Below are positions 9,455-17,985 of a stretch of DNA of 58,452 nucleotides, one piece after another. Origin of the DNA: Paracoccaceae bacterium. GTDB taxonomy: Bacteria > Pseudomonadota > Alphaproteobacteria > Rhodobacterales > Rhodobacteraceae. Where the stretch lies: contig JAHEAO010000013.1 in NCBI GenBank assembly GCA_024642725.1, positions 1 to 58,452 on the forward strand. Direction: 5' to 3'. The number at the start of each line of letters is the position of its first letter. Position 1 is the first letter of the stretch. The notes beneath the pieces were generated by a model. That model was not told the DNA's origin and did not search any database. It saw nothing but the letters and a program-made list of their open reading frames with translations. A program made the translations under genes and the position numbers.

Positions 9455-9482
9455 GTGACACTATCGTAACAGTTTCATGACA
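9455..9482 (-). promoter_or_regulatory. Triple Pho box upstream of pstS
   Basis: Read on the minus strand, TGTCAT, TGTTAC and TGTCAC repeat at an exact 11-base period; plus-strand units are at 9455-9460, 9466-9471 and 9477-9482. This matches the PhoB direct-repeat element CTGTCAT with AT-rich 4-base spacers. It lies about 80-110 bases upstream of the pstS ATG, between phoR and pstS, so pstS has its own PhoB-dependent promoter inside the phoR-pst locus. Confidence 0.85.
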
Positions 9483-9519
9483 CACCAGGAATTGCGGCGA
9501 CATGAACTTCGCCCGCCTG

Positions 9520-10560
9520 TCAGCTTCTTGGCAGAATCACGCTGAAAACGCTGCCTTTGCCGCTTTCGCTGGCAATCCTCAGTCGGCCGCGGTGGCGGTT
9601 GACGATATGCTTGACGATCGCCAGACCCAGCCCGGTTCCTCCCATTTCGCGCGATCTGTGACTGTCCACCCGATAGAATCGCTCGGTGAGTCGCGGAATA
9701 TGCAGCGGCTCAATCCCCTCGCCCTCGTCGCGGACATCGACACGCAGTGCCGGCCCCCGAAGCGCGGGTTCCTCATCTGTCTCCGAAACCCGGACGCTTA
9801 CTGTGCCGGGCTTGCCGCCGTACTTGATCGCGTTCTCCAGAAGGTTGGAAAACACCTGCGTCAGCTGGTCGGCGTCGCCGGGAACCGGATGGGGTTTCCC
9901 TTCGACCGTCACCTCAATCGTGACATCGCTGTCTTCTGCCGCTTGCTGCAGGCTGGTGATCGCAGAGCGCAACAAAGCGACCGCATCGACCAGTTCCGTT
10001 GGCCGCACGCGTTCAGAACTTTCGACGCGAGAGAGTGACAGAAGGTCATGAACCAGCCTGTTCATTCGCTCCGCTTCCTGCCGCATGATCGTCAGGAAAC
10101 GGTCGCGCGCCGCAGGATCTTCGCGCGCCGCTCCGCGAATCGTTTCGATAAATCCCAGCAGCGCCGTAAGGGGCGTCCGCAGTTCGTGGCTGACATTTGC
10201 CACGAAATCCCGCCGCATGTTGCCGGCCTCCTGCATTTCGGTTTGATCTTCAAAACTGACCAAAACCGACAGCCCAGAGGCATCGGGAACAGGCACGGCG
10301 CGAACCAGATAAGTCGTCTCCTTTTGGGCTTCGGAACCGAGATAAATCGCCTGACGTGGTTCACCCGATTGCAACGCGACTTCGATCGCGTCAAGAAGCG
10401 CGGGGTGACGCAAAACCGCTATGTAGTGACGATCATTCAGTTCTTTGGCAAAAATGGATACGGCCCGGGCATTGGCGAACACGATCCGTTCGTCGGCTCC
10501 GACGAGCAAGAGCGGTAAAGGGACCGCCTCCAACACACCCGACAGTTGCCCCGACTTCAT
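9520..10560 (-). CDS. phoR: Phosphate regulon sensor kinase PhoR (no evident membrane anchor)
   Basis: Histidine kinase of 346 residues. A PAS-like region spans about residues 5-110. The dimerisation domain has phospho-acceptor H125 in VSHELRTPL. The ATPase domain has the N-box NLLENAIKYGG, then DEGEGI and GGTGLGLAIVKH. No clear transmembrane helix precedes the PAS region, only the short stretch VPLPLLLVGA. E. coli PhoR has N-terminal membrane segments, so this form is probably cytoplasmic or associates through PhoU/Pst. It is followed by the Pho box and pstS. Confidence 0.92.
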   Translation of the reverse strand: MKSGQLSGVLEAVPLPLLLVGADERIVFANARAVSIFAKELNDRHYIAVLRHPALLDAIEVALQSGEPRQAIYLGSEAQKETTYLVRAVPVPDASGLSVLVSFEDQTEMQEAGNMRRDFVANVSHELRTPLTALLGFIETIRGAAREDPAARDRFLTIMRQEAERMNRLVHDLLSLSRVESSERVRPTELVDAVALLRSAITSLQQAAEDSDVTIEVTVEGKPHPVPGDADQLTQVFSNLLENAIKYGGKPGTVSVRVSETDEEPALRGPALRVDVRDEGEGIEPLHIPRLTERFYRVDSHRSREMGGTGLGLAIVKHIVNRHRGRLRIASESGKGSVFSVILPRS

Positions 10561-10742
10561 CTTCGCTTCACCTCATGAACCGGGCGCAAAGTCTTGGAAG
10601 TCGTTGAATTTGTAAATCCCTCTGCCGATTCAATTTTCTTTCTTTCAACCTCTGGATGAGCGTTGCAATCAGGGATGCAATTTGCCAACCTGCCCTCGAA
10701 GGGGCATTTTATAAGCCCAGCAATGTCGAGGGATGATGCGAC

Positions 10743-11162
10743 ATGGCGCGGTTGGACGATGATCCCGGCTTCGGTTTTGGGCTGGAGACGGGCAAGACAA
10801 AGAACGAAACTCGGCCACGGCCGATCATACTGGCGGTTGGCGACGTCAGGCAGTGGGTGAGCTCAGGCCGCGCACTACCGGCCGATTCCCAGATCGCCTT
10901 TGCCGAATTTCACGAAATCAGCGCCGAGTTGCTGCAGACGCTGACGCCTGACATCGTGATGTCACCGGTCCTGACAAGGGGATTTGATTGCCTTGACCTC
11001 GCTCAGGCGCTTCAGGCCAGCGGCTTTCGCGGCCGGTTTCGCGTGGTGGCGCCCGACATGCCCAACCCCAAGGTGATTCAGGCCGAGATACGGGCGCTCT
11101 GCCCGACGCTCGACGTGGCATTCATCTATGTTGGCAAGTCCGAGGTCCGCCGCCTGCACTAG
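10743..11162 (+). CDS. Conserved-looking hypothetical protein, divergent from phoR
   Basis: A 139-residue protein of unknown function. After a charged N-terminus of about 27 residues it has alternating hydrophobic strands and helices (PIILAVGDV, then TPDIVMSPVLTRGFDCLDLAQAL, then FRVVAPDMPNPKVIQ). This is reminiscent of a response-regulator receiver-like fold, but no receiver aspartate pocket is evident. ATG at 10743. It is transcribed divergently from phoR, and its TAG stop overlaps the TAG stop of the convergent PLP-enzyme gene within one CTAG palindrome. Codon use matches the neighbours, so it is probably real. Confidence 0.7.
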   Translation: MARLDDDPGFGFGLETGKTKNETRPRPIILAVGDVRQWVSSGRALPADSQIAFAEFHEISAELLQTLTPDIVMSPVLTRGFDCLDLAQALQASGFRGRFRVVAPDMPNPKVIQAEIRALCPTLDVAFIYVGKSEVRRLH

Positions 11163-12337
11163 GCAGAGGCGGCGACCGCAGCGGCAAATTCGCTGATCAG
11201 CAGATCGGCATCCTCAATCCCGACGGAGACACGAAAGAAACCTTCGCCGATCCCAAGCGCCGCCCTGCCCTCTTCCGTCAGGGCGCGATGCGAGGAACTC
11301 GCCGGATGCGACAGCGTCGTGCCGATGTCGCCAAGCGTCGGGGCAAAGGCGATCTGTGGCGCGGCCTGGACCAGACGGTTGGCGGCGTCGCGCCCGCCCT
11401 GGACAACAAAACTGACCATATTGCCACCGCGCCCGCCCAGCAGCGCCACCGCCCGATTGTGGTCGGGATGATCTGGACGCATCGGGTAGAGCACCTTATC
11501 CACGTTGGACATTTCCGCCAGAGCATCCGCAAGCCTGGCGGCGTTCGCTTCGGCGCGATCATAGCGCAATTCGAACGAATGCAGTCCGCGTTCCGCCAGC
11601 CAGCAGTCAAACGGGCTCGCCGTCAGGCCAAACGTTACGGCCGTCGACGTGATCGCCGCCTGCAATTCCGGGTCGCGCGCCACGACATAGCCAAGGGTCG
11701 CGTCAGAATGGCCGGAAAGCAGCTTGGTCACGGAATGGACAACGATATCGGCGCCATGATCGAACGGTTGGAAGCCACGCGGCGTGGTGAAGGTATTGTC
11801 GACCATCAGCAGAATCCGGTGCGCTCTGGCCAGTTCCGCGATACCGGCCACATCGGCCACGCGCAATGTGGGGTTCGAGACGACCTCGACAAGGATCATC
11901 CTGGTGTTCGGGCGGATCGCCGCGGCAAATGCCGCCGGGTCAGTCGGATCCGCAAAGCTGGTTTCGATGCCGAGGCGCGGCAGGTCCTCTTTCATCATCC
12001 GCAACGAACGGCCGTAGAGTTGGTCCGCGCCGATAACGTGATCCCCGGCTTTCAGCACTCCGAAGAAGGCCGCGGCGATGGCAGACATGCCCGACCCGGT
12101 GATAATCCCTCCGGATGCGCCCTCCAGCCCGTCGATCTTGCGGGCCAGAACATCGGCATTCGGGTGCCCCTCGCGGGCATAGGTATAGCCCTTCGCCCGG
12201 CCTTCATATTGCGCGTCCAGCGCATCGGGGCTTGCCGAGGCGTAGACCACCGAAGGCTGCAAAGGCGTCGCCACCGGGCGGCTTGAGCTTTCTGGCCATG
12301 GCGTCCGGCGGACGATCGAATTTGGCGGCTTGGTCAT
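11159..12337 (-). CDS. PLP-dependent trans-sulfuration family enzyme (Cys/Met metabolism)
   Basis: A 392-residue fold-type I PLP enzyme of the cystathionine gamma-synthase / O-succinylhomoserine sulfhydrylase / cystathionine lyase group. The PLP lysine is K205 in [14 protein letters not shown]180 contacts the pyridine ring, and GSGMSAI binds the phosphate. The frame runs upstream to 12631 through the next gene. ATG at 12337 is the start because it overlaps that gene's stop as ATGA and family homology begins there. The exact reaction cannot be fixed from sequence; sulfhydrylase or lyase activity is likely. Last gene of the yicC-gmk-carbonic anhydrase operon. Confidence 0.88.
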   Translation of the reverse strand: MTKPPNSIVRRTPWPESSSRPVATPLQPSVVYASASPDALDAQYEGRAKGYTYAREGHPNADVLARKIDGLEGASGGIITGSGMSAIAAAFFGVLKAGDHVIGADQLYGRSLRMMKEDLPRLGIETSFADPTDPAAFAAAIRPNTRMILVEVVSNPTLRVADVAGIAELARAHRILLMVDNTFTTPRGFQPFDHGADIVVHSVTKLLSGHSDATLGYVVARDPELQAAITSTAVTFGLTASPFDCWLAERGLHSFELRYDRAEANAARLADALAEMSNVDKVLYPMRPDHPDHNRAVALLGGRGGNMVSFVVQGGRDAANRLVQAAPQIAFAPTLGDIGTTLSHPASSSHRALTEEGRAALGIGEGFFRVSVGIEDADLLISEFAAAVAASA

Positions 12338-12867
12338 TCTGCTACCACCTGCAAGCCTTTGCGATAACGCTTGAAATTCGCCTGGTAGTGCTTGGCTGCC
12401 GACAACAGGGCCGCCTGTGCCGGGCCATCGAGTTGCCGCACGACCTTGCCGGGCGCCCCCATGACAAGAGCACCATCCGGTATCTCCTTGCCTTCGGTGA
12501 TCAGCGCCCCTGCCCCGATCAGGCAGCCCTTGCCGATCACGGCGCCGTTCAGGATCGTCGCGCCCATACCGATCAGCGTGCCTTCTCCGATCGTGCAGCC
12601 ATGCAGCATCGCCTTGTGACCGACGGTGCAATTGGCCCCGATTGTCAGCGGATAGCCCATATCGGTGTGCAGAACGCAGTTTTCCTGAATGTTGCTGCCT
12701 GACCCCAGCACGATCCGTTCATTGTCTCCGCGCAGCGTGGAACCGAACCAGACTGAGGCTCCCGGTTCCAGCGTCACCTTGCCAATGACATTGGCATCGG
12801 GGGCGACCCAGTAGTCGTCATCCTGTGGGACCGACGGTGCGATCCCGTCCAGCGCATACAGCGTCAT
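12334..12867 (-). CDS. Gamma-class carbonic anhydrase-like hexapeptide protein
   Basis: A 177-residue left-handed beta-helix protein with hexapeptide repeats. The three zinc-ligand histidines of the gamma carbonic anhydrase family are present: H67 in VLHTDMG, and H84 and H89 in GHKAMLHG. Reversible CO2 hydration is plausible, but many family members (YrdA/PaaY type) show weak or no activity. It overlaps gmk and the PLP-enzyme gene by 4 bases each, so it is translated in a coupled chain. Confidence 0.9.
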   Translation of the reverse strand: MTLYALDGIAPSVPQDDDYWVAPDANVIGKVTLEPGASVWFGSTLRGDNERIVLGSGSNIQENCVLHTDMGYPLTIGANCTVGHKAMLHGCTIGEGTLIGMGATILNGAVIGKGCLIGAGALITEGKEIPDGALVMGAPGKVVRQLDGPAQAALLSAAKHYQANFKRYRKGLQVVAE

Positions 12868-13505
12868 TGCCGCTCCTCGAATTCCTTGTTCAGGCCGCGC
12901 ACGAAGCCGGTCAACCCCGGCTGGCGGTCACGGCGCATCCGTTCGGCGCTCAGGATCGTGCGGAGCTCCTCTTCCGCGCGATCCAGATCATCGTTGATCA
13001 GGACATAGTCGTATTCCGCCCAGTGGCTGATCTCTGCCTGACTCTTTGCCATGCGCCCGGCGATCACTTCGGTGCTGTCCTGCCCCCGCCCCTTCAGCCG
13101 GCCTTCCAGTTCGCTGATCGAGGGCGGAAGGATGAAGATCGACACGACATCCTTGCCAAGCGCGGAATTGCGGATCTGCTGGCCGCCTTGCCAATCGATG
13201 TCGAAAAGCGTGTCGCAACCGGCGGCCATGTTCGCTTCAACCGGCGCTTTCGGCGAGCCGTAGAGATTGCCGAAGACCTCGGCATGTTCCAACATCTCGC
13301 CGGTGGCGACCATCTTTTCGAATTCGTCACGGCTGCGGAAATAGTAGTCTTTGCCATCAACCTCGCCTTCACGCGGTTTGCGGGTCGTGGCCGAGACAGA
13401 GAAGCGAATGGTCGGGTCCCAGAGCCGCAACCGTTTCGACAAGGTCGATTTACCGGCGCCCGAGGGCGACGAGATGATCAGCAGCAATCCGCGCCGGTCG
13501 GCCAT
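12864..13505 (-). CDS. gmk: Guanylate kinase
   Basis: ATP-dependent phosphorylation of GMP to GDP, 213 residues. The P-loop [10 protein letters not shown] spans residues 12-21. The GMP-binding region includes [21 protein letters not shown] and the downstream IDWQGGQQI segment. Its ATG lies 3 bases after the yicC stop, the common yicC-gmk pairing in proteobacteria. Certain. Confidence 0.97.
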   Translation of the reverse strand: MADRRGLLLIISSPSGAGKSTLSKRLRLWDPTIRFSVSATTRKPREGEVDGKDYYFRSRDEFEKMVATGEMLEHAEVFGNLYGSPKAPVEANMAAGCDTLFDIDWQGGQQIRNSALGKDVVSIFILPPSISELEGRLKGRGQDSTEVIAGRMAKSQAEISHWAEYDYVLINDDLDRAEEELRTILSAERMRRDRQPGLTGFVRGLNKEFEERQ

Positions 13506-13508
13506 GCG

Positions 13509-14399
13509 TTACTCCACGTTCTGGACCTGCTCGCGCATCTGGTCGATGACATGCTTGAGGTCAAGCCCGATCCGGGTCAGTTCAGCCGATTGAGCCTTGG
13601 AGCAGAGGGTATTGGCCTCGCGGTTGAATTCCTGCGTCAGGAAGTCAAGCTTGCGGCCAACCGGCTCCTTGGTGGCCAGCAGGTCGCGCGCGGCCTTTAC
13701 ATGGGCACGCAGACGGTCGAGTTCCTCGGTGATGTCGGTCTTGACCGCAATCACCGCCAGTTCCTGTGCCACCCGGTCGGGATCAGCGCCATCGGCGTTT
13801 TCAAGGATGCGGGCAAGATTGGCGCGGAAACTCGCGGCCATTTCCTCGCGCCGGTTCACGGCCTCTTTCGTTGCGGCTTCGGTCAGCGTTTCGATCTGGT
13901 CGACCTGATCACAGAGCACCTTTTCCAGCATGGCGCCCTCTGCGGCGCGCATCGCATTGAAGGCCTGCAGAAGGCCGGGCAGTTCCGCGACCAGCGCATC
14001 GCGCAGTGGACCGGTATCCCGATCGCTGCTGGCCGTGTCGATGACGCCGCGCAGGTTCATAAGGTCGGCCGGCGTCGCCGGTGTCAGCGAGATGCCGCGC
14101 GACTGGGCTTCGTGTTCGACCTCTGCCAGCATTGACAGGGCCTGCGAAAGGGCGGCTGCGTTCAATGTTCCGCCAACATCGGACCCTTCGGTCTGAACTT
14201 TCAGCGACAGGCTGACATTGCCGCGGGCCAGCGCCTTTTGGATCATCGGGCGCAGTGCGGGTTCCAGACCTTCGATCCAGTCGGGCAGCCGCATCCTTAT
14301 GTCGAGCCCGCGCGCGTTGACGGAACGGATATCCCAAGCCCAGTTCCAACCGCCGGACTCCCCCTTCGCGGCCGCGAAGCCGGTCATCGAATTAGTCAT
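13509..14399 (-). CDS. YicC-family endoribonuclease-type protein
   Basis: A 296-residue member of the YicC/YloC family. It begins with the hallmark MTNSMTGFAAAKGE and carries the RSVNARGLDIRMRLP segment. It ends with the conserved core around EELDRLRAHVKAARDLL and LDFLTQEFNREANTLCSK. Family members act as endoribonucleases on RNA; this role is taken from the family. First gene of the operon leading into gmk. Confidence 0.93.
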   Translation of the reverse strand: MTNSMTGFAAAKGESGGWNWAWDIRSVNARGLDIRMRLPDWIEGLEPALRPMIQKALARGNVSLSLKVQTEGSDVGGTLNAAALSQALSMLAEVEHEAQSRGISLTPATPADLMNLRGVIDTASSDRDTGPLRDALVAELPGLLQAFNAMRAAEGAMLEKVLCDQVDQIETLTEAATKEAVNRREEMAASFRANLARILENADGADPDRVAQELAVIAVKTDITEELDRLRAHVKAARDLLATKEPVGRKLDFLTQEFNREANTLCSKAQSAELTRIGLDLKHVIDQMREQVQNVE

Positions 14400-14454
14400 T
14401 TAGGTTAACCATTTAAGACTTTTTCGCCTCCCGTTTTAGTCAAACCATGCCATG

Positions 14455-14469
14455 TTAACGCATCGGTAA
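14455..14469 (+). promoter_or_regulatory. Possible CtrA-type box upstream of PAS gene
   Basis: TTAA (14455-14458), seven bases, GTAA (14466-14469) matches the CtrA element TTAA-N7-TTAA at 7 of 8 positions. It lies about 80 bases before the PAS-like gene. Near matches of this kind are expected a few times by chance in a window this size, so support is weak. Confidence 0.25.
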
Positions 14470-14548
14470 TGAGTATTGATGTAGAGTTAACAGACGGTGT
14501 GGGACAGGACAATCAATCCCGGCCCACACCCACGACCTGCGGGGTGCA

Positions 14549-15229
14549 GTGGTGAACAATGAAGTTGAAGGACCATCGAATGTCATTTCGATGCTGTCAC
14601 GGCGCAAGACGATGATCTACGGGGCCCTGTCCCAGGTCGAAGGCTATTGGGAAGCCGCGCGCACCGGCGTTGGTGTGCCGCCACGCTCGGCCATCGATCC
14701 GCGCGGCATCGAGGATGCGCTGGAATATGCGTTCATTCTGGATTGCGTGGCGCCCGGGGTTGCCCGGTTCCGCTTGGCCGGAATGCATCTGACCGATCTC
14801 ATGGGGATGGAGGTTCGCGGCATGCCGGTTACGGCAATGTTCACACCCCAAGCCCGCAAGACACTGGGCACGCTGATCTGCGAAGTCTGCACCCAGCCAC
14901 AGGTGTCTCAGATCGTGCTTCAGGCAGAGCGCAGCATCGGCCGCCCGGCCCTGGAGGCACGGATGCTGCTTGCGCCGCTGACCGACGATTTCGGCGAGGT
15001 CAACCGCATCCTCGGTTGCCTGCAGAGCAACGGCAGCATTGGCCGGCAGCCGCGCCGTTTCTCGATCGGCGATGTGGCGACACGCTTGCTGTCAGAGGCG
15101 CCGCGCGCCGCTGTCGCAAAGACCGAAACCGTGTTTTCCGAGGACCCCGGGCTTTTCATCCATCCCGCCGAACGCAAAAGGCCGGACGCTGCGCGTCCGG
15201 CCCTGCGGGTCGTATCCAGCGAAGACTGA
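14549..15229 (+). CDS. PAS-like (PAS_5-type) protein
   Basis: A 226-residue soluble protein. The segment from about residue 28 (VEGYWEAARTG, then PRSAIDPRGIEDALEYAFILD) to about residue 150 resembles the alphaproteobacterial PAS_5 family. No output domain is seen, and the C-terminal 60 residues look disordered. Start is the GTG at 14549 after GCGGGGTGCA; GTG 14552 or ATG 14591 are possible. Its stop abuts the convergent DAHP synthase stop at a TGATCA palindrome, and its last codons contain that gene's terminator hairpin. Role unknown, perhaps signalling. Confidence 0.75.
   Translation: MVNNEVEGPSNVISMLSRRKTMIYGALSQVEGYWEAARTGVGVPPRSAIDPRGIEDALEYAFILDCVAPGVARFRLAGMHLTDLMGMEVRGMPVTAMFTPQARKTLGTLICEVCTQPQVSQIVLQAERSIGRPALEARMLLAPLTDDFGEVNRILGCLQSNGSIGRQPRRFSIGDVATRLLSEAPRAAVAKTETVFSEDPGLFIHPAERKRPDAARPALRVVSSED
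15176..15202 (-). terminator. Intrinsic terminator of DAHP synthase gene, inside PAS gene
   Basis: On the minus strand, GGCCGGACGC and GCGTCCGGCC form a perfect 10-base-pair stem with a 3-base loop (15180-15202), followed by TTTTGCG. It lies 28 bases beyond the DAHP synthase stop and within the coding end of the opposite PAS-like gene. Confidence 0.75.
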
Positions 15230-16600
15230 TCAGACGGCGGCTGCCTGCACCGTCCGGGCGCGCCGGCCGCCCAGTTCCTCGGCCACAAGGAACGCGAGTT
15301 CCAGCGCCTGACTGGCATTCAGGCGGGGATCGCAGGCGGTGTGGTACCTATCCGACAGGTCTTCGTCCGTGACGGCACGGACACCGCCGGTGCATTCGGT
15401 CACGTCCTTGCCGGTCATCTCGAAATGGACGCCGCCGGGGACGGTGCCTTCGGCGTTGTGAACCGAGAAGAATTCATGAACCTCGCGCAGCACGGATTCG
15501 AAGGGCCGGGTCTTGTAGCCAGAGGACGACTTGATCGTGTTGCCGTGCATCGGGTCACAGGACCAGACGACATTGGCGCCTTCTTCCTTGACCGCCTTGA
15601 TCAGGCGCGGCAGGTGATCGCCGACCTGCCCCGCCCCGAAACGCGCGATCAGCGTCAGCCGACCCGGTTCGTTTTTCGGGTTCAGCTTGTTCATCAGCAC
15701 CTTCAGATGGCCGCTGGTGATTGTCGGACCGCATTTCAGGCCGATGGGGTTCTGCACGCCGCGCAGGAATTCCACATGCGCCCCATCCGGCTGCCGCGTA
15801 CGGTCACCGATCCAGAGCATATGGCCGGAACCGGCGACAGGCAGGCCCGTCGTCGAATCGATCCGGCAGAGCGCTTCTTCATATTCAAGAAGCAGCGCTT
15901 CGTGGCTGGTGTAGAAATCCACCGACTGCAGGGTATGGGCCGTGTCCTGATTCACGCCTGCCGCCTGCATGAAGTCGAGCGTGTCGGAAATCCGGTTCGC
16001 AAGGTCGCGGTATTTCTCGGCCTCATCCTGTTCGGTAAAGCCCAGGGTCCATGCATGGACCTGATGCACATCCGCATAGCCGCCGTGGCTGAAAGCGCGC
16101 ACGAGGTTCAGCGACGCCGCGGCCTGCGTATAGGCCTGCAGCATCCGGGCCGGATCGGGAATCCGTGCTTCGGGTGTGAATTCAAAGCCGTTGATGATAT
16201 CGCCCCGGTAGCTTGGCAGTTCGACGCCGCCCACGGTCTCGGTATCGGCCGAACGTGGCTTGGCGAACTGGCCCGCCATCCGGCCAACCTTGATCACCGG
16301 AACCTTGGCGCCATAGGTCAGCACCATCGCCATCTGCAGCATGACCTTGAACGTGTCGCGAATGCTGTCGGCCGAGAATTCGGCAAAACTTTCGGCACAG
16401 TCGCCGCCTTGCAGCAGGAACGCCTCGCCCGACGCCGCCTTGCCCAGAGCACGCTTGAGCTTGCGCGCCTCGCCCGCGAAGACGAGCGGCGGATATTTCG
16501 CAAGCTGTGCCTCGACGGCGTTCAGCGCGGCCTTATCCGTATACTCAGGCATCTGGACCCGAGGCTTCTTGCGCCAGCCAGATTTTACCCAATCAGTCAT
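15230..16600 (-). CDS. 3-deoxy-7-phosphoheptulonate synthase, class II
   Basis: First enzyme of the shikimate pathway, joining phosphoenolpyruvate and erythrose 4-phosphate. It has 456 residues and is of the plant-like class II type. Motifs include [12 protein letters not shown], the [18 protein letters not shown] segment, [25 protein letters not shown] and the metal/PEP-site CDPMHGNT. The frame extends to 16831, but ATG at 16600 is preferred because CGGAGCAAG lies just upstream and the family starts near there. It is divergent from the GlxA-type regulator. Certain in function. Confidence 0.95.
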   Translation of the reverse strand: MTDWVKSGWRKKPRVQMPEYTDKAALNAVEAQLAKYPPLVFAGEARKLKRALGKAASGEAFLLQGGDCAESFAEFSADSIRDTFKVMLQMAMVLTYGAKVPVIKVGRMAGQFAKPRSADTETVGGVELPSYRGDIINGFEFTPEARIPDPARMLQAYTQAAASLNLVRAFSHGGYADVHQVHAWTLGFTEQDEAEKYRDLANRISDTLDFMQAAGVNQDTAHTLQSVDFYTSHEALLLEYEEALCRIDSTTGLPVAGSGHMLWIGDRTRQPDGAHVEFLRGVQNPIGLKCGPTITSGHLKVLMNKLNPKNEPGRLTLIARFGAGQVGDHLPRLIKAVKEEGANVVWSCDPMHGNTIKSSSGYKTRPFESVLREVHEFFSVHNAEGTVPGGVHFEMTGKDVTECTGGVRAVTDEDLSDRYHTACDPRLNASQALELAFLVAEELGGRRARTVQAAAV

Positions 16601-16797
16601 CGTCTTGCTCCGAAGTTGCATTTTGGACGGTTGCTTATAGGCCAGCGGCGAGACCTGTGCAAACCATGAAAACCCGGGCCGGATTATTCGCTGAAATGCG
16701 CCGCAACCGCTATAAAATGCAGCGCCCTGCCCTTGATTAAGCATGTGAAAACTGGTTCGGTGCCATATCGTGAAATTCGAGCCTATGGACATTAGTT

Positions 16798-17793
16798 TTG
16801 GCGGACAAACCCCGAAGAGACCCAGCTTCAACGAAAATCCACCGGTTCGTATTCGTCTTGCTTGACCAGTTCACGATGCTGTCCTTTGCCTGTGCGGTAG
16901 ACAGCCTGCGGATTGCCAACCGGATGCTTGGTCAACCTGTCTACAGTTGGGTGCTCGTCGGCGAAGGCGGCAAATCCATCACCTGCTCGAACGGCACGAC
17001 CTTTGCACTGGACAGCGACCTGCCCGAAACCAGCCGCGACGACACGATTGTAGTCTGTGGCGGGATCGACGTGGCCAAGGCATCGACAAAGAAGGTGATC
17101 GGCTGGCTCCGCCGCGAGGCGCGCAAGGGTCCGACAATCGGCGGTTTGTGCACGGCGGCGCATACGCTCGCGATGGCCGGGCTTCTGGACGGCAAGCGCG
17201 CGACCATCCATTGGGAGAACCAGGACAGTTTCGGCGAGGAATTCGAGGAAGTCACGCTGACGAAATCTGTCTTCGTTGTTGACGGCAACCGGCTAACCAC
17301 GGCCGGTGGAACCGCCTCGATCGACCTGATGCTGAAGCTGATCGCCGATGACTATGGTGAGGATCTGGCGAATGCGGTCGCCGACCAGTTGATCTATTCC
17401 TCGATCCGCACCGATCAGGACACGCAGCGGCTGTCGGTGCCGACCCGGATCGGTGTGCGCCATCCCAAGCTTTCGGCGGTCATCCAGATGATGGAGCAGA
17501 ATATCGAAGAGCCGATCAGCCCGGCGATCCTTGCCGGCGACGTTGGCATGTCGACGCGGCAGCTGGAACGGCTTTTCCGGCGTTACCTCAACCGTTCGCC
17601 GAAACGCTATTATATGGAACTGCGGCTGCAGAAGGCCCGCAACCTGCTGATGCAAACGGATATGAGCGTGATCAACGTGGCGCTGGCTTGCGGTTTTGCC
17701 TCGCCTTCACATTTTTCGAAATGTTACCGGGCGCATTACGACACCACGCCATACCGCGAGCGCGGAAGTCACGCCGCCCGACTGTCAATCTGA
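16798..17793 (+). CDS. GlxA-family AraC-type transcriptional regulator
   Basis: A 331-residue regulator. An N-terminal glutamine-amidotransferase-like (DJ-1/PfpI) domain spans about residues 14-200 with the nucleophile-elbow motif [11 protein letters not shown]. The C-terminal AraC-type double helix-turn-helix spans about residues 225-325 ([21 protein letters not shown], then [15 protein letters not shown]). The only start in this frame before the domain is the TTG at 16798, with an in-frame stop at 16771. The ribosome site is poor, so the start is uncertain. It lies next to a HAAT-type transporter it might regulate, but the ligand is unknown. Confidence 0.85.
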   Translation: MADKPRRDPASTKIHRFVFVLLDQFTMLSFACAVDSLRIANRMLGQPVYSWVLVGEGGKSITCSNGTTFALDSDLPETSRDDTIVVCGGIDVAKASTKKVIGWLRREARKGPTIGGLCTAAHTLAMAGLLDGKRATIHWENQDSFGEEFEEVTLTKSVFVVDGNRLTTAGGTASIDLMLKLIADDYGEDLANAVADQLIYSSIRTDQDTQRLSVPTRIGVRHPKLSAVIQMMEQNIEEPISPAILAGDVGMSTRQLERLFRRYLNRSPKRYYMELRLQKARNLLMQTDMSVINVALACGFASPSHFSKCYRAHYDTTPYRERGSHAARLSI

Positions 17794-17985
17794 GTTCCGG
17801 TACTCTGCGGCAAGAAGCCGTGAAACTTCCGATGCGTTCGGTGCCTTCAGCTGAAACGACCTCAAGGAACTTGTCGAAGGATACGGCTTCCGTAAGGTCA
17901 GGAAACAATTTGTCGGGCTTTTCTTTTATCCAGACAGCAACTAACCTGCCGCGTCAGGACAAGGGTCCAACTAGGGAGTTATGAT

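Noticed and set aside
10682-10715. Promoter TTGCCA ... TATAAG before the hypothetical gene at 10743
   Set aside because: The spacing of 22 bases is too long for a sigma-70 promoter.
12338-12631. 98-residue N-terminal extension of the PLP enzyme
   Set aside because: It lies in the frame opposite the carbonic anhydrase codons, is rich in Arg/Gly typical of shadows, and the family homology starts at 12337.
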